Origin: Axinella damicornis
Lineage: Eukaryota; Porifera; Demospongiae; Axinellida; Axinellidae
Assembly: GCA_963931865.1 (NCBI GenBank)
Contig: OZ007511.1
Coordinates: 7,491,844 to 7,555,843 of the forward strand
DNA length: 64,000 nucleotides
Direction of reading: 5' to 3'
A program made the position numbers and the translations under genes. Every line of letters begins with the position of its first letter. Position 1 is the stretch's first letter. A model generated the notes under the pieces. It made no database searches. It was not told the origin of the DNA and was given only the letters and a program-made list of their open reading frames with translations. Shown piece by piece: positions 32,501 to 46,399 of this stretch.

Positions 32501-34429
32501 CCTCTGCTCTACCTGGCTCTACCTCTGCTCTACCTCTGCTCTACCTGGCTCTACCTCTGCTCTACCTCTGCTCTACCTGGCTCTACCTCTGCTCTACCTG
32601 GCTCTACCTCTGCTCTACCTCTGCTCTACCTGACTCTACCTCTGCTCTACCTCTGCTCTACCTGGCTCTACCTCTGCTGTACCTGGCTCTACCTCTACTC
32701 TATCTGGCTCTACCTCTGCTCTACCTGGCTCTACCTCTGCTCTACCTCTGCTCTACCTGGCTCTACCTCTGCTCTACCTCTGCTCTACCTGGCTCTACCT
32801 GGCTCTACCTCAGCTCTGCCTGGCTCTACCTCTGCTCTACCTGGCTCTACCTCTGCTCTACCTCTGCTCTACCTGGCTCTACCTCTGCTCTACCTGGCTC
32901 TACCTCTGCTCTACCTGGCTCTACCTGGCTCTACCTCTGCTCTACCTGGCTGTACCTCTGCTCTACCTGGCTCTACCTCTGCTCTACCTCTGCTCTACCT
33001 GGCTCTACCTCTGCTCTACCTCTGCTCTACCTGGCTCTACCTCTGCTCTACCTGGCTCTACCTCTGCTCTACCTGGCTCTACCTCTGCTCTACCTGGCTC
33101 TACCTCTGCTCTACCTCTGCTCTACCTCTGCTCTACCTGGCTCTACCTCTGCTCTACCTCTGCTCTACCTGGCTCTACCTCTGCTCTACCTGGCTCTACC
33201 TCTGCTCTACCTGGCTCTACCTGGCTCTACCTCTGCTCTACCTGGCTCTACCTCTGCTCTACCTGGCTCTACCTCTGCTCTACCTCTGCTCTACCTGGCT
33301 CTACCTGGCTCTACCTCTGCTCTACCTGGCTCTACCTCTGCTCTACCTCTGCTCTACCTGACTTTACCAGGCTCTACCTCTGCACTACCTGGCTCTACCT
33401 CTGCTCTACCTGGCTCTACCTCTGCTCTACCTGGCTCTACCTCTGCTCTACCTCTGCTCTACCTGGCTCTACCTCTGCTCTACCTGGCTCTACCTCTGCT
33501 CTACCTCTGCTCTACCTCTGCTCTACCTGGCTCTACCTCTGCTCTACCTCTGCTCTACCTGGCTCTACCTCTGCTCTACCTGGCTCTACCTCTGCTCTAC
33601 CTGGCTCTACCTGGCTCTACCTCTTCTCTACCTGGCTCTCCCTCTGCTCTACCTGGCTCTACCTCTGCTCTACCTCTGCTCTACCTTGCTCTACCTCTGC
33701 TCTACCTCTGCTCTACCTGGCTCTACCTGGCTCTACCTCTGCTCTACCTGGCTCTACCTCTGCTCTACCTGGCTCTACCTGGCTCTACCTCTGTTCTACC
33801 TGGCTCTACCTCTGCTCTACCTGGCTCTACCTCTGCTCTACCTCTGCTCTACCTCTGCTTTACCTCTGCTCTACCTCTGCTCTACCTGGCTCTACCTGGC
33901 TCTACCTCTGCTCTACCTGGCTCTACCTCTGCTCTACCTGGCTCTACCTCTGCTCTACCTGGCTGTACCTCTGCTCTACCTCTGCTCTACCTGGCTCTAC
34001 CTCTGCTCTACCTTTGCTCTACCTGGCTCTACCTCTGCTCTACCTGGCTCTACCTCTGCTCTACCTGGCTCTACCTCTGCTCTACCTGGCTCTACCTCTG
34101 CTCTACCTGGCTCTACCTCTGCTCTACCTGGCTCTACCTGGCTCTACCTCTGCTCTACCTGGCTCTACCTCTGCTCTACCTGGCTCTACCTCTGCTCTAC
34201 CTGGCTGTACCTCTGCTCTACCTCTGCTCTACCTGGCTCTACCTCTGCTCTACCTTTGCTCTACCTGGCTCTACCTCTGCTCTACCTGGCTCTACCTCTG
34301 CTCTACCTGGCTCTACCTCTGCTCTACCTGGCTCTACCTCTGCTCTACCTGGCTCTACCTCTGCTCTACATGGCTCTACCTGGCTCTACCTCTGCTCTAC
34401 CTGGCTCTACCTCTGCTCTACCTCTGCTC

Positions 34430-34608
34430 GGTGTCTTTCCACTTTGTCAATTCCCAGTTTGTCAATTCCCACGTTGTCAATTTCTCACTTTGTCAATTCC
34501 CACTTGGTCAATGTTGACGAAGTGGGAATTGACAATGTGGGAAATTGACAAAGTGGGAATTGACGAAGTGAAATTGACAAAGTGGGAATTGACCAAATGG
34601 GAATAAAC
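34430..34608. mobile_element. inverted-repeat cassette 1 in the satellite, 179 bp
   Basis: The left half holds repeats of TTTGTCAATTCCCAC and the right half their complement GTGGGAATTGACAAA, meeting at GTCAATGTTGAC near 34512. The satellite 9-mer CCTCTGCTC is present on both sides (34421-34429 and 34609-34617), as expected for a target duplication. Confidence 0.8.
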
Positions 34609-37600
34609 CCTCTGCTCTACCTGGCTCTACCTCTGCTCTACCTGGCTCTACCTGGCTCTACCTCTGCTCTACCTGGCTCTACCTCTGCTCTACCTGGCTC
34701 TACCTCTGCTCTACCTCTGCTCTACCTGGCTCTACCTCTGCTCTACCTCTGCTCTACCTGGCTCTACCTCTGCTCTACCTCTGCTCTACCTGGCTCTACC
34801 TCTGCTGTACCTGGCTCTACCTCTACTCTACCTGGCTCTACCTCTGCTCTACCTGGCTCTACCTCTGCTCTACCTCTGCTCTACCTGACTCTACCTCTGC
34901 TCTACCTATGCTCTACCTGGCTCTACCTGGCTCTACCTCTGCTCTGCCTGGCTCTACCTCTGCTCTACCTGGCTCTACCTCTGCTCTACCTCTGCTCTAC
35001 CTGGCTCTACCTCTTCTCTACCTCTGCTCTACCTGGCTCTACCTCTGCTCTACCTGGCTCTACCTCTGCTCTACCTGGCTCTACCTGGCTCTACCTCTGC
35101 TCTACCTGGCTCTACCTCTGCTCTACCTGGCTCTACCTCTGCTCTACCTCTGCTCTACCTGGCTCTACCTCTGCTCTACCTCTGCTCTACCTGGCTCTAC
35201 CTCTGCTCTACCTGGCTCTACCTCTGCTCTACCTGGCTCTACCTCTGCTCTACCTGGCTCTACCTCTGCTCTACCTCTGCTCTACCTCTGCTCTACCTGG
35301 CTCTACCTCTGCTCTACCTCTGCTCTACCTGGCTCTACCTCTGCTCTACCTGGCTCTACCTCTGCTCTACCTGGCTGTACCTCTGCTCTACCTGGTTCTA
35401 CCTCTGCTCTACCTGGCTCTACCTCTGCTTTACATGGCTCTACCTGGCTCTACCTCTGCTCTACCTGGCTCTACCTCTGCTCTACCTATGCTCTACCTGG
35501 CTCTACCTGGCTCTACCTCTGCTCTGCCTGGCTCTACCTCTGCTCTACCTGGCTCTACCTCTGCTCTACCTCTGCTCTACCTGGCTCTACCTCTTCTCTA
35601 CCTTTGCTCTACCTGGCTCTACCTATGCTCTACCTGGCTCTACCTCTGCTCTACCTGGCTCTACCTGGCTCTACCTCTGCTCTACCTGGCTCTACCTCTG
35701 CTCGACCTGGCTCTACCTCTGCTCTACCTCTGCTCTACCTAGCTCTACCTCTGCTCTACCTCTGCTCTACCTGGCTCTACCTCTGCTCTACCTCTGCTCT
35801 ACCTGGCTCTACCTCTGCTCTACCTGGCTCTACCTCTTCTCTACCTGGCTCTACCTGGCTCTACCTCTGCTCTACCTGGCTCTACCTCTGCTCTACCTGG
35901 CTCTACCTCTGCTCTACCTCTGCTCTACCTCTGCTCTACCTGGCTCTACCTCTGCTCTACCTCTGCTCTACCTGGCTGTACCTCTGCTCTACCTGGCTCT
36001 ACCTGGCTCTACCTCTGCTCTACCTGGCTCTACCTCTGCTCTACCTGGCTCTACCTCTGCTTTACCTCTGCTCTACCTGGCTCTACCTCTGCTCTACCTC
36101 TGCTCTACCTGGCTCTACCTCTGCTCTACCTGGCTCTACCTTAGCTCTACCTGGCTCTACCTCTGCTCTACCTGCCTCTACCTGGCTCTATATACCTCTG
36201 CTCTACCTGGCTCTACCTCTGCTCTACCTGGCTCTACCTCTGCTCTACCTCTGCTCTACCTGGCTCTACCTCTGCTCTACCTCTGCTCTACCTGGCTCTA
36301 CCTCTGCTCTACCTCTGCTCTACCTGGCTCTACCTCTGCTCTACCTGGCTCTACCTCTGCTCTACCTCTGCTCTACCTGGCTCTACCTCTGCTCTACCTC
36401 TGCTCTACCTGGCTCTACCTCTGCTGTACCTGGCTCTACCTCTACTCTATCTGGCTCTACCTCTGCTCTACCTGGCTCTACCTCTGCTCTACCTCTGCTC
36501 TACCTGGCTCTACCTCTGCTCTACCTATGCTCTACCTGGCTCTACCTGGCTCTACCTCTGCTCTGCCTGGCTCTACCTCTGCTCTACCTGGCTCTACCTC
36601 TGCTCTACCTCTGCTCTACCTGGCTCTACCTCTTCTCTACCTCTGCTCTACCTGGCTCTACCTCTGCTCTACCTGGCTCTACCTCTGCTCTACCTGGCTC
36701 TACCTGGCTCTACCTCTGCTCTACCTGGCTCTACCTCTGCTCTACCTGGCTCTACCTCTGCTCTACCTCTGCTCTACCTGGCTCTACCTCTGCTCTACCT
36801 CTGCTCTACCTGGCTCTACCTCTGCTCTACCTGGCTCTACCTCTGCTCTACCTGGCTCTACCTCTGCTCTACCTGGCTCTACCTCTGCTCTACCTGTGCT
36901 CTACCTCTGCTCTACCTGGCTCTACCTCTGCTCTACCTCTGCTCTACCTGGCTCTACCTCTGCTCTACCTGGCTCTACCTCTGCTCTACCTGGCTGTACC
37001 TCTGCTCTACCTGGCTCTACCTCTGCTCTACCTGGCTCTACCTCTGCTCTACATGGCTCTACCTGGCTCTACCTCTGCTCTACCTGGCTCTACCTCTGCT
37101 CTACCTATGCTCTACCTGGCTCTACCTGGCTCTACCTCTGCTCTGCCTGGCTCTACCTCTGCTCTACCTGGCTCTACCTCTGCTCTACCTCTGCTCTACC
37201 TGGCTCTACCTCTTCTCTACCTCTGCTCTACCTGGCTCTACCTATGCTCTACCTGGCTCTACCTCTGCTCTACCTGGCTCTACCTGGCTCTACCTCTGCT
37301 CTACCTGGCTCTACCTCTGCTCGACCTGGCTCTACCTCTGCTCTACCGCTGCTCTACCTGGCTCTACCTCTGCTCTACCTCTGCTCTACCTGGCTCTACC
37401 TCTGCTCTACCTCTGCTCTACCTGGCTCTACCTCTGCTCTACCTGGCTCTACCTCTGCTCTACATGGCTCTACCTGGCTCTACCTCTGCTCTACCTGGCT
37501 CTACCTCTGCTCTACCTATGCTCTACTTGGCTCTACCTGGCTTTACCTCTGCTCTGCCTGGCTCTACCTCTGCTCTACCTGGCTCTACCTCTGCTCTACC

Positions 37601-40600
37601 TCTGCTCTACCTGGCTCTACCTCTTCTCTACCTCTGCTCTACCTGGCTCTACCTATGCTCTACCTGGCTCTACCTCTGCTCTACCTGGCTCTACCTGGCT
37701 CTACCTCTGCTCTACCTGGCTCTACCTCTGCTCGACCTGGCTCTACCTCTGCTCTACCTCTGCTCTACCTGGCTCTACCTCTGCTCTACCTCTGCTCTAC
37801 CTGGCTCTACCTCTGCTCTACCTCTGCTCTACCTGGCTCTACCTCTGCTCTACCTGGCTCTACCTCTGCTCTACCTGGCTCTACCTGGCTCTACCTCTGC
37901 TCTACCTGGCTCTACCTCTGCTCTACCTGGCTCTACCTCTGCTCTACCTCTGCTCTACCTCTGCTCTACCTGGCTCTACCTCTGCTCTACCTCTGCTCTA
38001 CCTGGCTGTACCTCTGCTCTACCTGGCTCTACCTGGCTCTACCTCTGCTCTACCTGGCTCTACCTCTGCTCTACCTGGCTCTACCTCTGCTTTACCTCTG
38101 CTCTACCTGGCTCTACCTCTGCTCTACCTCTGCTCTACCTGGCTCTACCTCTGCTGTACCTGGCTCTACCTCTACTCTACCTGGCTCTACCTCAGCTCTA
38201 CCTGGCTCTACCTCTGCTCTACCTCTGCTCTACCTGGCTCTACCTCTGCTCTACCTATGCTCTAAATGGCTCTACCTGGCTCTACCTCTGCTCTGCCTGG
38301 CTCTACCTCTGCTCTACCTGGCTCTACCTCTGCTCTACCTCTGCTCTACCTGGCTCTACCTCTTCTCTACCTCTGCTCTACCTGGCTCTACCTCTGCTCT
38401 ACCTGGCTCTACCTCTGCTCTACCTGGCTCTACCTGGCTCTACCTCTGCTCTACCTGGCTCTACCTCTGCTCTACCTGGCTCTACCTCTGCTTTACCTCT
38501 GCTCTACCTGACTCTACCTCTGCTCTACCTCTGCTCTACCTGGCTCTACCTCTGCTCTACCTGGCTCTACCTTAGCTCTACCTGGCTCTACCTCTGCTCT
38601 ACCTGCCTCTACCTGGCTCTATATACCTCTGCTCTACCTGGCTCTACCTCTGCTCTACCTGGCTCTACCTCTGCTCTACCTCTGCTCTACCTGGCTCTAC
38701 CTCTGCTCTACCTCTGCTCTACCTGGCTCTACCTCTGCTCTACCTCTGCTCTACCTGGCTCTACCTCTGCTCTACCTGGCTCTACCTCTGCTCTACCTCT
38801 GCTCTACCTGGCTCTACCTCTGCTCTACCTCTGCTCTACCTTGCTCTACCTCTGCTGTACCTGGCTCTACCTCTACTCTATCTGGCTCTACTTCTGCTCT
38901 ACCTGGCTCTACCTCTGCTCTACCTCTGCTCTACCTGGCTCTACCTCTGCTCTACCTATGCTCTACCTGGCTCTACCTGGCTCTACCTCTGCTCTGCCTG
39001 GCTCTACCTCTGCTCTACCTGGCTCTACCTCTGCTCTACCTCTGCTCTACCTGGCTCTACCTCTTCTCTACCTCTGCTCTACCTGGCTCTACCTCTGCTC
39101 TACCTGGCTCTACCTCTGCTCTACCTGGCTCTACCTGGCTCTACCTCTGCTCTACCTGGCTCTACCTCTGCTCTACCTGGCTCTACCTCTGCTCTACCTC
39201 TGCTCTACCTGGCTCTACCTCTGCTCTACCTCTGCTCTACCTGGCTCTACCTCTGCTCTACCTGGCTCTACCTCTGCTCTACCTGGCTCTACCTCTGCTC
39301 TACCTGGCTCTACCTCTGCTCTACATGTGCTCTACCTCTGCTCTACCTGGCTCTACCTCTGCTCTACCTCTGCTCTACCTGGCTCTACCTCTGCTCTACC
39401 TGGCTCTACCTCTGCTCTACCTGGCTGTACCTCTGCTCTACCTGGCTCTATCTCTGCTCTACCTGGCTCTACCTCTGCTCTACATGGCTCTACCTGGCTC
39501 TACCTCTGCTCTACCTGGCTCTACCTCTGCTCTACCTATGCTCTACCTGGCTCTACCTGGCTCTACCTCTGCTCTGCCTGGCTCTACCTCTGCTCTACCT
39601 GGCTCTACCTCTGCTCTACCTCTGCTCTACCTGGCTCTACCTCTTCTCTACCTCTGCTCTACCTGGCTCTACCTATGCTCTACCTGGCTCTACCTCTGCT
39701 CTACCTGGCTCTACCTGGCTCTACCTCTGCTCTACCTGGCTCTACCTCTGCTCGACCTGGCTCTACCTCTGCTCTACCGCTGCTCTACCTGGCTCTACCT
39801 CTGCTCTACCTCTGCTCTACCTGGCTCTACCTCTGCTCTACCTCTGCTCTACCTGGCTCTACCTCTGCTCTACCTGGCTCTACCTCTGCTCTACATGGCT
39901 CTACCTGGCTCTACCTCTGCTCTACCTGGCTCTACCTCTGCTCTACCTATGCTCTACTTGGCTCTACCTGGCTTTACCTCTGCTCTGCCTGGCTCTACCT
40001 CTGCTCTACCTGGCTCTACCTCTGCTCTACCTCTGCTCTACCTGGCTCTACCTCTTCTCTACCTCTGCTCTACCTGGCTCTACCTATGCTCTACCTGGCT
40101 CTACCTCTGCTCTACCTGGCTCTACCTGGCTCTACCTCTGCTCTACCTGGCTCTACCTCTGCTCGACCTGGCTCTACCTCTGCTCTACCTCTGCTCTACC
40201 TGGCTCTACCTCTGCTCTACCTCTGCTCTACCTGGCTCTACCTCTGCTCTACCTCTGCTCTACCTGGCTCTACCTCTGCTCTACCTGGCTCTACCTCTGC
40301 TCTACCTGGCTCTACCTGGCTCTACCTCTGCTCTACCTGGCTCTACCTCTGCTCTACCTGGCTCTACCTCTGCTCTACCTCTGCTCTACCTCTGCTCTAC
40401 CTGGCTCTACCTCTGCTCTACCTCTGCTCTACCTGGCTGTACCTCTGCTCTACCTGGCTCTACCTGGCTCTACCTCTGCTCTACCTGGCTCTACCTCTGC
40501 TCTACCTGGCTCTACCTCTGCTCTACCTGGCTCTACCTCTGCTTTACCTCTGCTCTACCTGGCTCTACCTCTGCTCTACCTCTGCTCTACCTGGCTCTAC

Positions 40601-41850
40601 CTCTGCTGTACCTGGCTCTACCTCTACTCTACCTGGCTCTACCTCTGCTGTACCTCTGCTCTACCTGGCTCTACCTCTACTCTACCTCTTCTCTGCCTGG
40701 CTCTACCTTTGCTTAACCTGGCTCTACCTCTGCTCTACCTCTGCTCTACCTGGCTCTACCTCTTCTCTACCTCTGCTTTATCTGGCTCTACCTCTCCTCT
40801 ACCTGGCTCTACCTCTGCTCTACCTGGCTCTACCTGGCTCTACCTCTGCTCTACCTGGCTCTACCTCTGCTCTACCTGGCTCTACCTCTCCTCTACCTCT
40901 GCTCTACCTGGCTCTACCTCTGCTCTACCTCTGCTCTACCTGGCTCTACCTCTGCTCTACCTCTGCTGTACCTGGCTCTACCTCTGCTCTACCTGGCTCT
41001 ACCTCTGCTCAGCCTGGCTCTACCTGGCTCTACCTCTGCTCTACCTGGCTCTACCTCTGCTCTACTTGGCTCTTCCTCTGCTCTACCTCTGCTCTACCTC
41101 TGCTCTACCTGGCTCTACCTCTGCTCTACCTCTGCTCTACCTGGCTCTACCTCTGCTCTACCTGGCTCTACCTCTGCTCTACCTGGCTATACCTGGCTCT
41201 ACCTCTGCTCTACCTGGCTCTCCCTCTGCTCAACCTGGCTCTACCTCTGCTCTACCTGGCTCTCCCTCTGCTCTACCTGGCTCTACCTCTGCTCTACCTC
41301 TGCTCTACCTGGCTCTTCCTCTGCTCTAACTCTGCTCTACCTGGCTCTACCTGGCTCTACCTCTGCTCTACCTGGCTCTACCTCTGCTCTACCTGGCTCT
41401 ACCTCTGCTCTACCTCTGCTCTACCTGGCTCAACCTCTGCTCTACCTCTGCTCTACCTGGCTCTACCTCTGCTCTACCTGGCTCTACCTCTGCTCTACCT
41501 GGCTCTACCTGGCTCTACCTCTGCTCTACCTGGCTCTACCTCTGCTCTACCTGGCTCTACCTCTGCTCTTCCTGGCTCTACCTCTGCTCTACCTGGCTCT
41601 ACCTGGCTCTACCTCTGCTCTACCTGGCTTTACCTCTGCTCTACCTCTGCTCTACCTGGCTCTACCTCTGCTCTACCTGGCTCTACCTCTGCTCTACCTG
41701 GCTCTACCTGGCTCTACCTCTGCTCTACCTGGCTCTACCTGGCTCTACCTCTGCTCTACCTGGCTCTACCTCTGCTCTACCTGGCTCTACCTCTGCTCTA
41801 CCTGGCTCTACCTGGCTCTACCTCTGCTCTACCTGGCTCTACCTTTGCTC

Positions 41851-42044
41851 GGTGTCTTCCCACTTTGTCAATTCCCAATTCGTCAATTCCCACTTTGTCA
41901 ATTTCTCACTTTGTCAATTCCCACTTGGTCAATGTTGACGAAGTGGGAATTGACAATGTGGGAAGTTGACAAAGTGGGAATTGACGAAGTGAAATTGACA
42001 AAGTGGGAATTGACCAAATGGGAATTGACCAAATGGGAATAAAC
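41851..42044. mobile_element. inverted-repeat cassette 2, 194 bp
   Basis: Same cassette as at 34430 with one extra repeat unit on the right. The flanks are CCTTTGCTC on the left (one mismatch) and CCTCTGCTC on the right. Confidence 0.8.
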
Positions 42045-42454
42045 CCTCTGCTCTACCTGGCTCTACCTCTGCTCTACCTGGCTCTACCTGGCTCTACCTC
42101 TGCTCTACCTGGCTCTACCTCTGCTCTACCTGGCTCTACCTCTGCTCTACCTCTGCTCTACCTGGCTCTACCTCTGCTGTACCTGGCTCTACCTCTGCTG
42201 TACCTGGCTCTACCTCTGCTCTACCTGGCTCTACCTCTGCTCTACCTCTGCTCTACCTGGCTCTACCTCTGCTCTACCTCTGCTCTACCTGGCTCTACCT
42301 GGCTCTACCTCTGCTCTGCCTGGCTCTACCTCTGCTCTACCTGGCTCTACCTCTGCTCTACCTCTGCTCTACCTGGCTCTACCTCTTCTCTACCTATGCT
42401 CTACCTGGCTCTACCTCTGCTCTACCTGGCTCTACCTCTGCTCTACCTCTGCTC

Positions 42455-42648
42455 GGTGTCTTCCCACTTTGTCAATTCCCAGTTCGTCCATTCCCACTTT
42501 GTCAATTTCTCACTTTGTCAATTCCCACTTGGTCAATGTTGACGAAGTGGGAATTGACAATGTGGGAAGTTGGCAAAGTGGGAATTGACGAAGTGAAATT
42601 GACAAAGTGGGAATTGACCAAATGGGAATTGACCAAATGGGAATAAAC
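42455..42648. mobile_element. inverted-repeat cassette 3, 194 bp
   Basis: Same cassette, only 410 bases after cassette 2. Flanks are CCTCTGCTC on both sides. Confidence 0.8.
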
Positions 42649-45024
42649 CCTCTGCTCTACCTGGCTCTACCTCTGCTCTACCTGGCTCTACCTGGCTCTA
42701 CCTCTGCTCTACCTGGCTCTACCTCTGCTCTACCTCTGCTCTACCTGGCTCTACCTCTGCTCTACCTCTGCTCTACCTGGCTCTACCTCTGCTCTACCTG
42801 GCTCTACCTCTGCTCTACCTGGCTCTACCTGGCTCTACCTCTGCTCTACCTGGCTCTACCTCTGCTCTACTTGGCTCTTCCTCTGCTCTACCTCTGCTCT
42901 ACCTCTGCTCTACCTGGCTCTACCTCTGCTCTACTTCTGCTCTACCTGGCACTACCTCTGCTCTACCTGGCTCTACCTCTGCTCTACCTGGCTCTAGCTG
43001 GCTCTACCTCTGCTCTACCTGGCTCTCCCTCTGCTCTACCTGGCTCTACCTCTGCTCTACCTGGCTCTCCTTCTGCTCTACCTGGCTCTACCTCTGCTCT
43101 ACCTCTGCTCTACCTGGCTCTTCCTCTGCTCTACCTCTGCTCTACCTTGCTCTACCTGGCTCTACCTCTGCTCTACCTGGCTCTACCTCTGCTCTACCTG
43201 GCTCTACCTCTGCTCTACCTGGCTCTACCTCTGCTCTACCTCTGCTCTACCTGGCTCAATCTCTGCTCTACCTCTGTTCTACCTGGCTCTACCTCTGCTC
43301 TACCTGGCTCTACCTCTGCTCTACCTGGCTCTACCTGGCTCTACCTCTACTCTACCTGGCTCTCCCTCTGCTCTACCTGGCTCTACCTCTGCTCTGCCTG
43401 GCTCTCCCTCTGCTCTACCTGGCTCTACCTCTACTCTACCTATGCTCTACCTGGCTCTTCCTCTGCTCTACCTCTGCTCTACCTGGCTCTACCTGGCTCT
43501 ACCTCTGCTCTACCTGGCTTTACCTCTGCTCTACCTGGCTCTACCTCTGCTCTACCTGGCTCTACCTCTGCTCTACCTCTGCTCTACCTGGCTCAACCTC
43601 TGCTCTACCTCTGCTCTACCTGGCTCTACCTCTGCTCTACCTCTGCTCTACCTGGCTCTACCTGGCTCTACCTCTGCTCTGCCTGGCTCTACCTCTGCTC
43701 TACCTGGCTCTACCTCTGCTCTACCTCTGCTCTACCTGGCTCTACCTCTTCTCTACCTTTGCTCTATCTGGCTCTACCTCTGCTCTACCTGGCTCTACCT
43801 CTGCTCTACCTGGCTCTACCTCTGCTCTACCTGGCTCTACCTCTGCTCTACCTGGCTCTACCTCTGCTCTACCTCTGCTCTACCTGGCTCTACCTCTGCT
43901 CTACCTCTGCTCTACCTGGCTCTACCTCTGCTCTACCTCTGCTCTACCTGGCTCTACCTCTGCTCTACCTCTGCTCTACCTGGCTCTACCTCTGCTCTAC
44001 CTGGCTCTACCTCTGCTCTACCTGGCTCTACCTGGCTCTACCTCTGCTCTACCTGGCTCTACCTCTGCTCTACTTGGCTCTTCCTCTGCTCTACCTCTGC
44101 TCTACCTCTGCTCTACCTGGCTCTACCTCTGCTCTACTTCTGCTCTACCTGGCACTACCTCTGCTCTACCTGGCTCTACCTCTGCTCTACCTGGCTCTAG
44201 CTGGCTCTACCTCTGCTCTACCTGGCTCTCCCTCTGCTCTACCTGGCTCTACCTCTGCTCTACCTGGCTCTCCCTCTGCTCTACCTGGCTCTACCTCTGC
44301 TCTACCTCTGCTCTACCTGGCTCTTCCTCTGCTCTACCTCTGCTCTACCTGGCTCTACCTGGCTCTACCTCTGCTCTACCTGGCTCTACCTCTGCTCTAC
44401 CTGGCTCTACCTCTGCTCTACCTGGCTCTACCTCTGCTCTACCTTTGCTCTACCTGGCTCAACCTCTGCTCTACCTCTGCTCTACCTGGCTCTACCTCTG
44501 CTCTACCTGGCTCTACCTCTGCTCTACCTGGCTCTACCTGGCTCTACCTCTGCTCTACCTGGCTCTACCTGGCTCTACCTCTGCTCTACCTGGCTCTACC
44601 TCTGCTCTTCCTGGCTCTACCTCTGCTCTACCTGGCTCTTCCTGGCTCTACCTCTTCTCTACCTGGCTCTACCTCTGCTCTAACTCTGCTCTACCTGGCT
44701 CTACCTCTGCTCTACCTGGCTCTACCTCTGCTCTACCTGGCTCTACCTGGCTCTACCTCTGCTCTACCTGGCTCTACCTGGCTCTACCTCTGCTCTACCT
44801 GGCTTTACCTCTGCTCTACCTCTGCTCTACCTGGCTCTACCTCTGCTCTACCTGGCTCTACCTCTGCTCTACCTGGCTCTACCTGGCTCTACCTCTGCTC
44901 TACCTGGCTCTACCTGGCTCTACCTTTGCTCTACCTGGCTCTACCTCTGCTCTACCTGGCTCTACCTCTGCTCACATGGCTCTACCTGGCTCTACCTCTG
45001 CTCTACCTGGCTCTACCTTTGCCC

Positions 45025-45218
45025 GGTGTCTTCCCACTTTGTCAATTCCCAATTCGTCAATTCCCACTTTGTCAATTTCTCACTTTGTCAATTCCCACTT
45101 GGTCAATGTTGACGAAGTGGGAATTGACAATGTGGGAAGTTGGCAAAGTGGGAATTGACGAAGTGAAATTGACAAAGTGGGAATTGACCAAATGGGAATT
45201 GACCAAATGGGAATAAAC
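45025..45218. mobile_element. inverted-repeat cassette 4, 194 bp
   Basis: Same cassette. The left flank is CCTTTGCCC and the right flank CCTCTGCTC. The left flank shares the CTTTG variant with cassette 2, so the two are closely related copies. Confidence 0.8.
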
Positions 45219-46399
45219 CCTCTGCTCTACCTGGCTCTACCTCTGCTCTACCTGGCTCTACCTGGCTCTACCTCTGCTCTACCTGGCTCTACCTCTGCTC
45301 TACCTGGCTCTACCTCTGCTCTACCTCTGCTCTACCTGGCTCTACCTCTGCTGTACCTGGCTCTACCTCTGCTGTACCTGGCTCTACCTCTGCTCTACCT
45401 GGCTCTACCTTTGCTCTACCTCTGCTCTACCTGGCTCTACCTCTGCTCTACCTCTGCTCTACCTGGCTCTACCTGGCTCTACCTCTGCTCTGCCTGGCTC
45501 TACCTCTGCTCTACCTGGCTCTACCTCTTCTCTACCTTTGCTCTATCTGGCTCTACCTCTGCTCTACCTGGCTCTACCTCTGCTCTACCTGGCTCTACCT
45601 CTGCTCTACCTGGCTCTACCTCTGCTCTACGGTTCTACCTGGCTCTACCTCTGCTCTACCTCTGCTCTACCTGGCTCTACCTCTGCTCTACCTCTGCTCT
45701 ACCTGGCTCTACCTCTGCTCTACCTCTACTCTACCTGGCTCTACCTCTGCTCTACCTGGCTCTACCTCTGCTCTACCTGGCTCTACCTGGCTCTACCTCT
45801 GCTCTACCTGGCTCTACCTCTGCTCTACTTGGCTCTTCCTCTGCTCTACCTCTGCTCTACCTCTGCTCTACCTGGCTCTACCTCTGCTCTACTTCTGCTC
45901 TACCTGGCACTACCTCTGCTCTACCTGGCTCTACCTCTGCTCTACCTGGCTCTAGCTGGCTCTACCTCTGCTCTACCTGGCTCTCCCTCTGCTCTACCTG
46001 GCTCTACCTCTGCTCTACCTGGCTCTCCCTCTGCTCTACCTGGCTCTACCTCTGCTCTACCTCTGCTCTACCTGGCTCTTCCTCTGCTCTACCTCTGCTC
46101 TACCTGGCTCTACCTGGCTCTACCTCTGCTCTACCTGGCTCTACCTCTGCTCTACCTGGCTCTACCTCTGCTCTACCTGGCTCTACCTCTGCTCTACCTC
46201 TGCTCTACCTGGCTCAACCTCTGCTCTACCTCTGCTCTACCTGGCTCTACCTCTGCTCTACCTGGCTCTACCTCTGCTCTACCTGGCTCTACCTCTGCTC
46301 TACCTGGCTCTACCTGGCTCTACCTCTGCTCTACCTGGCTCTACCTCTGCTCTTCCTGGCTCTACCTCTGCTCTACCTGGCTCTACCTGGCTCTACCTC

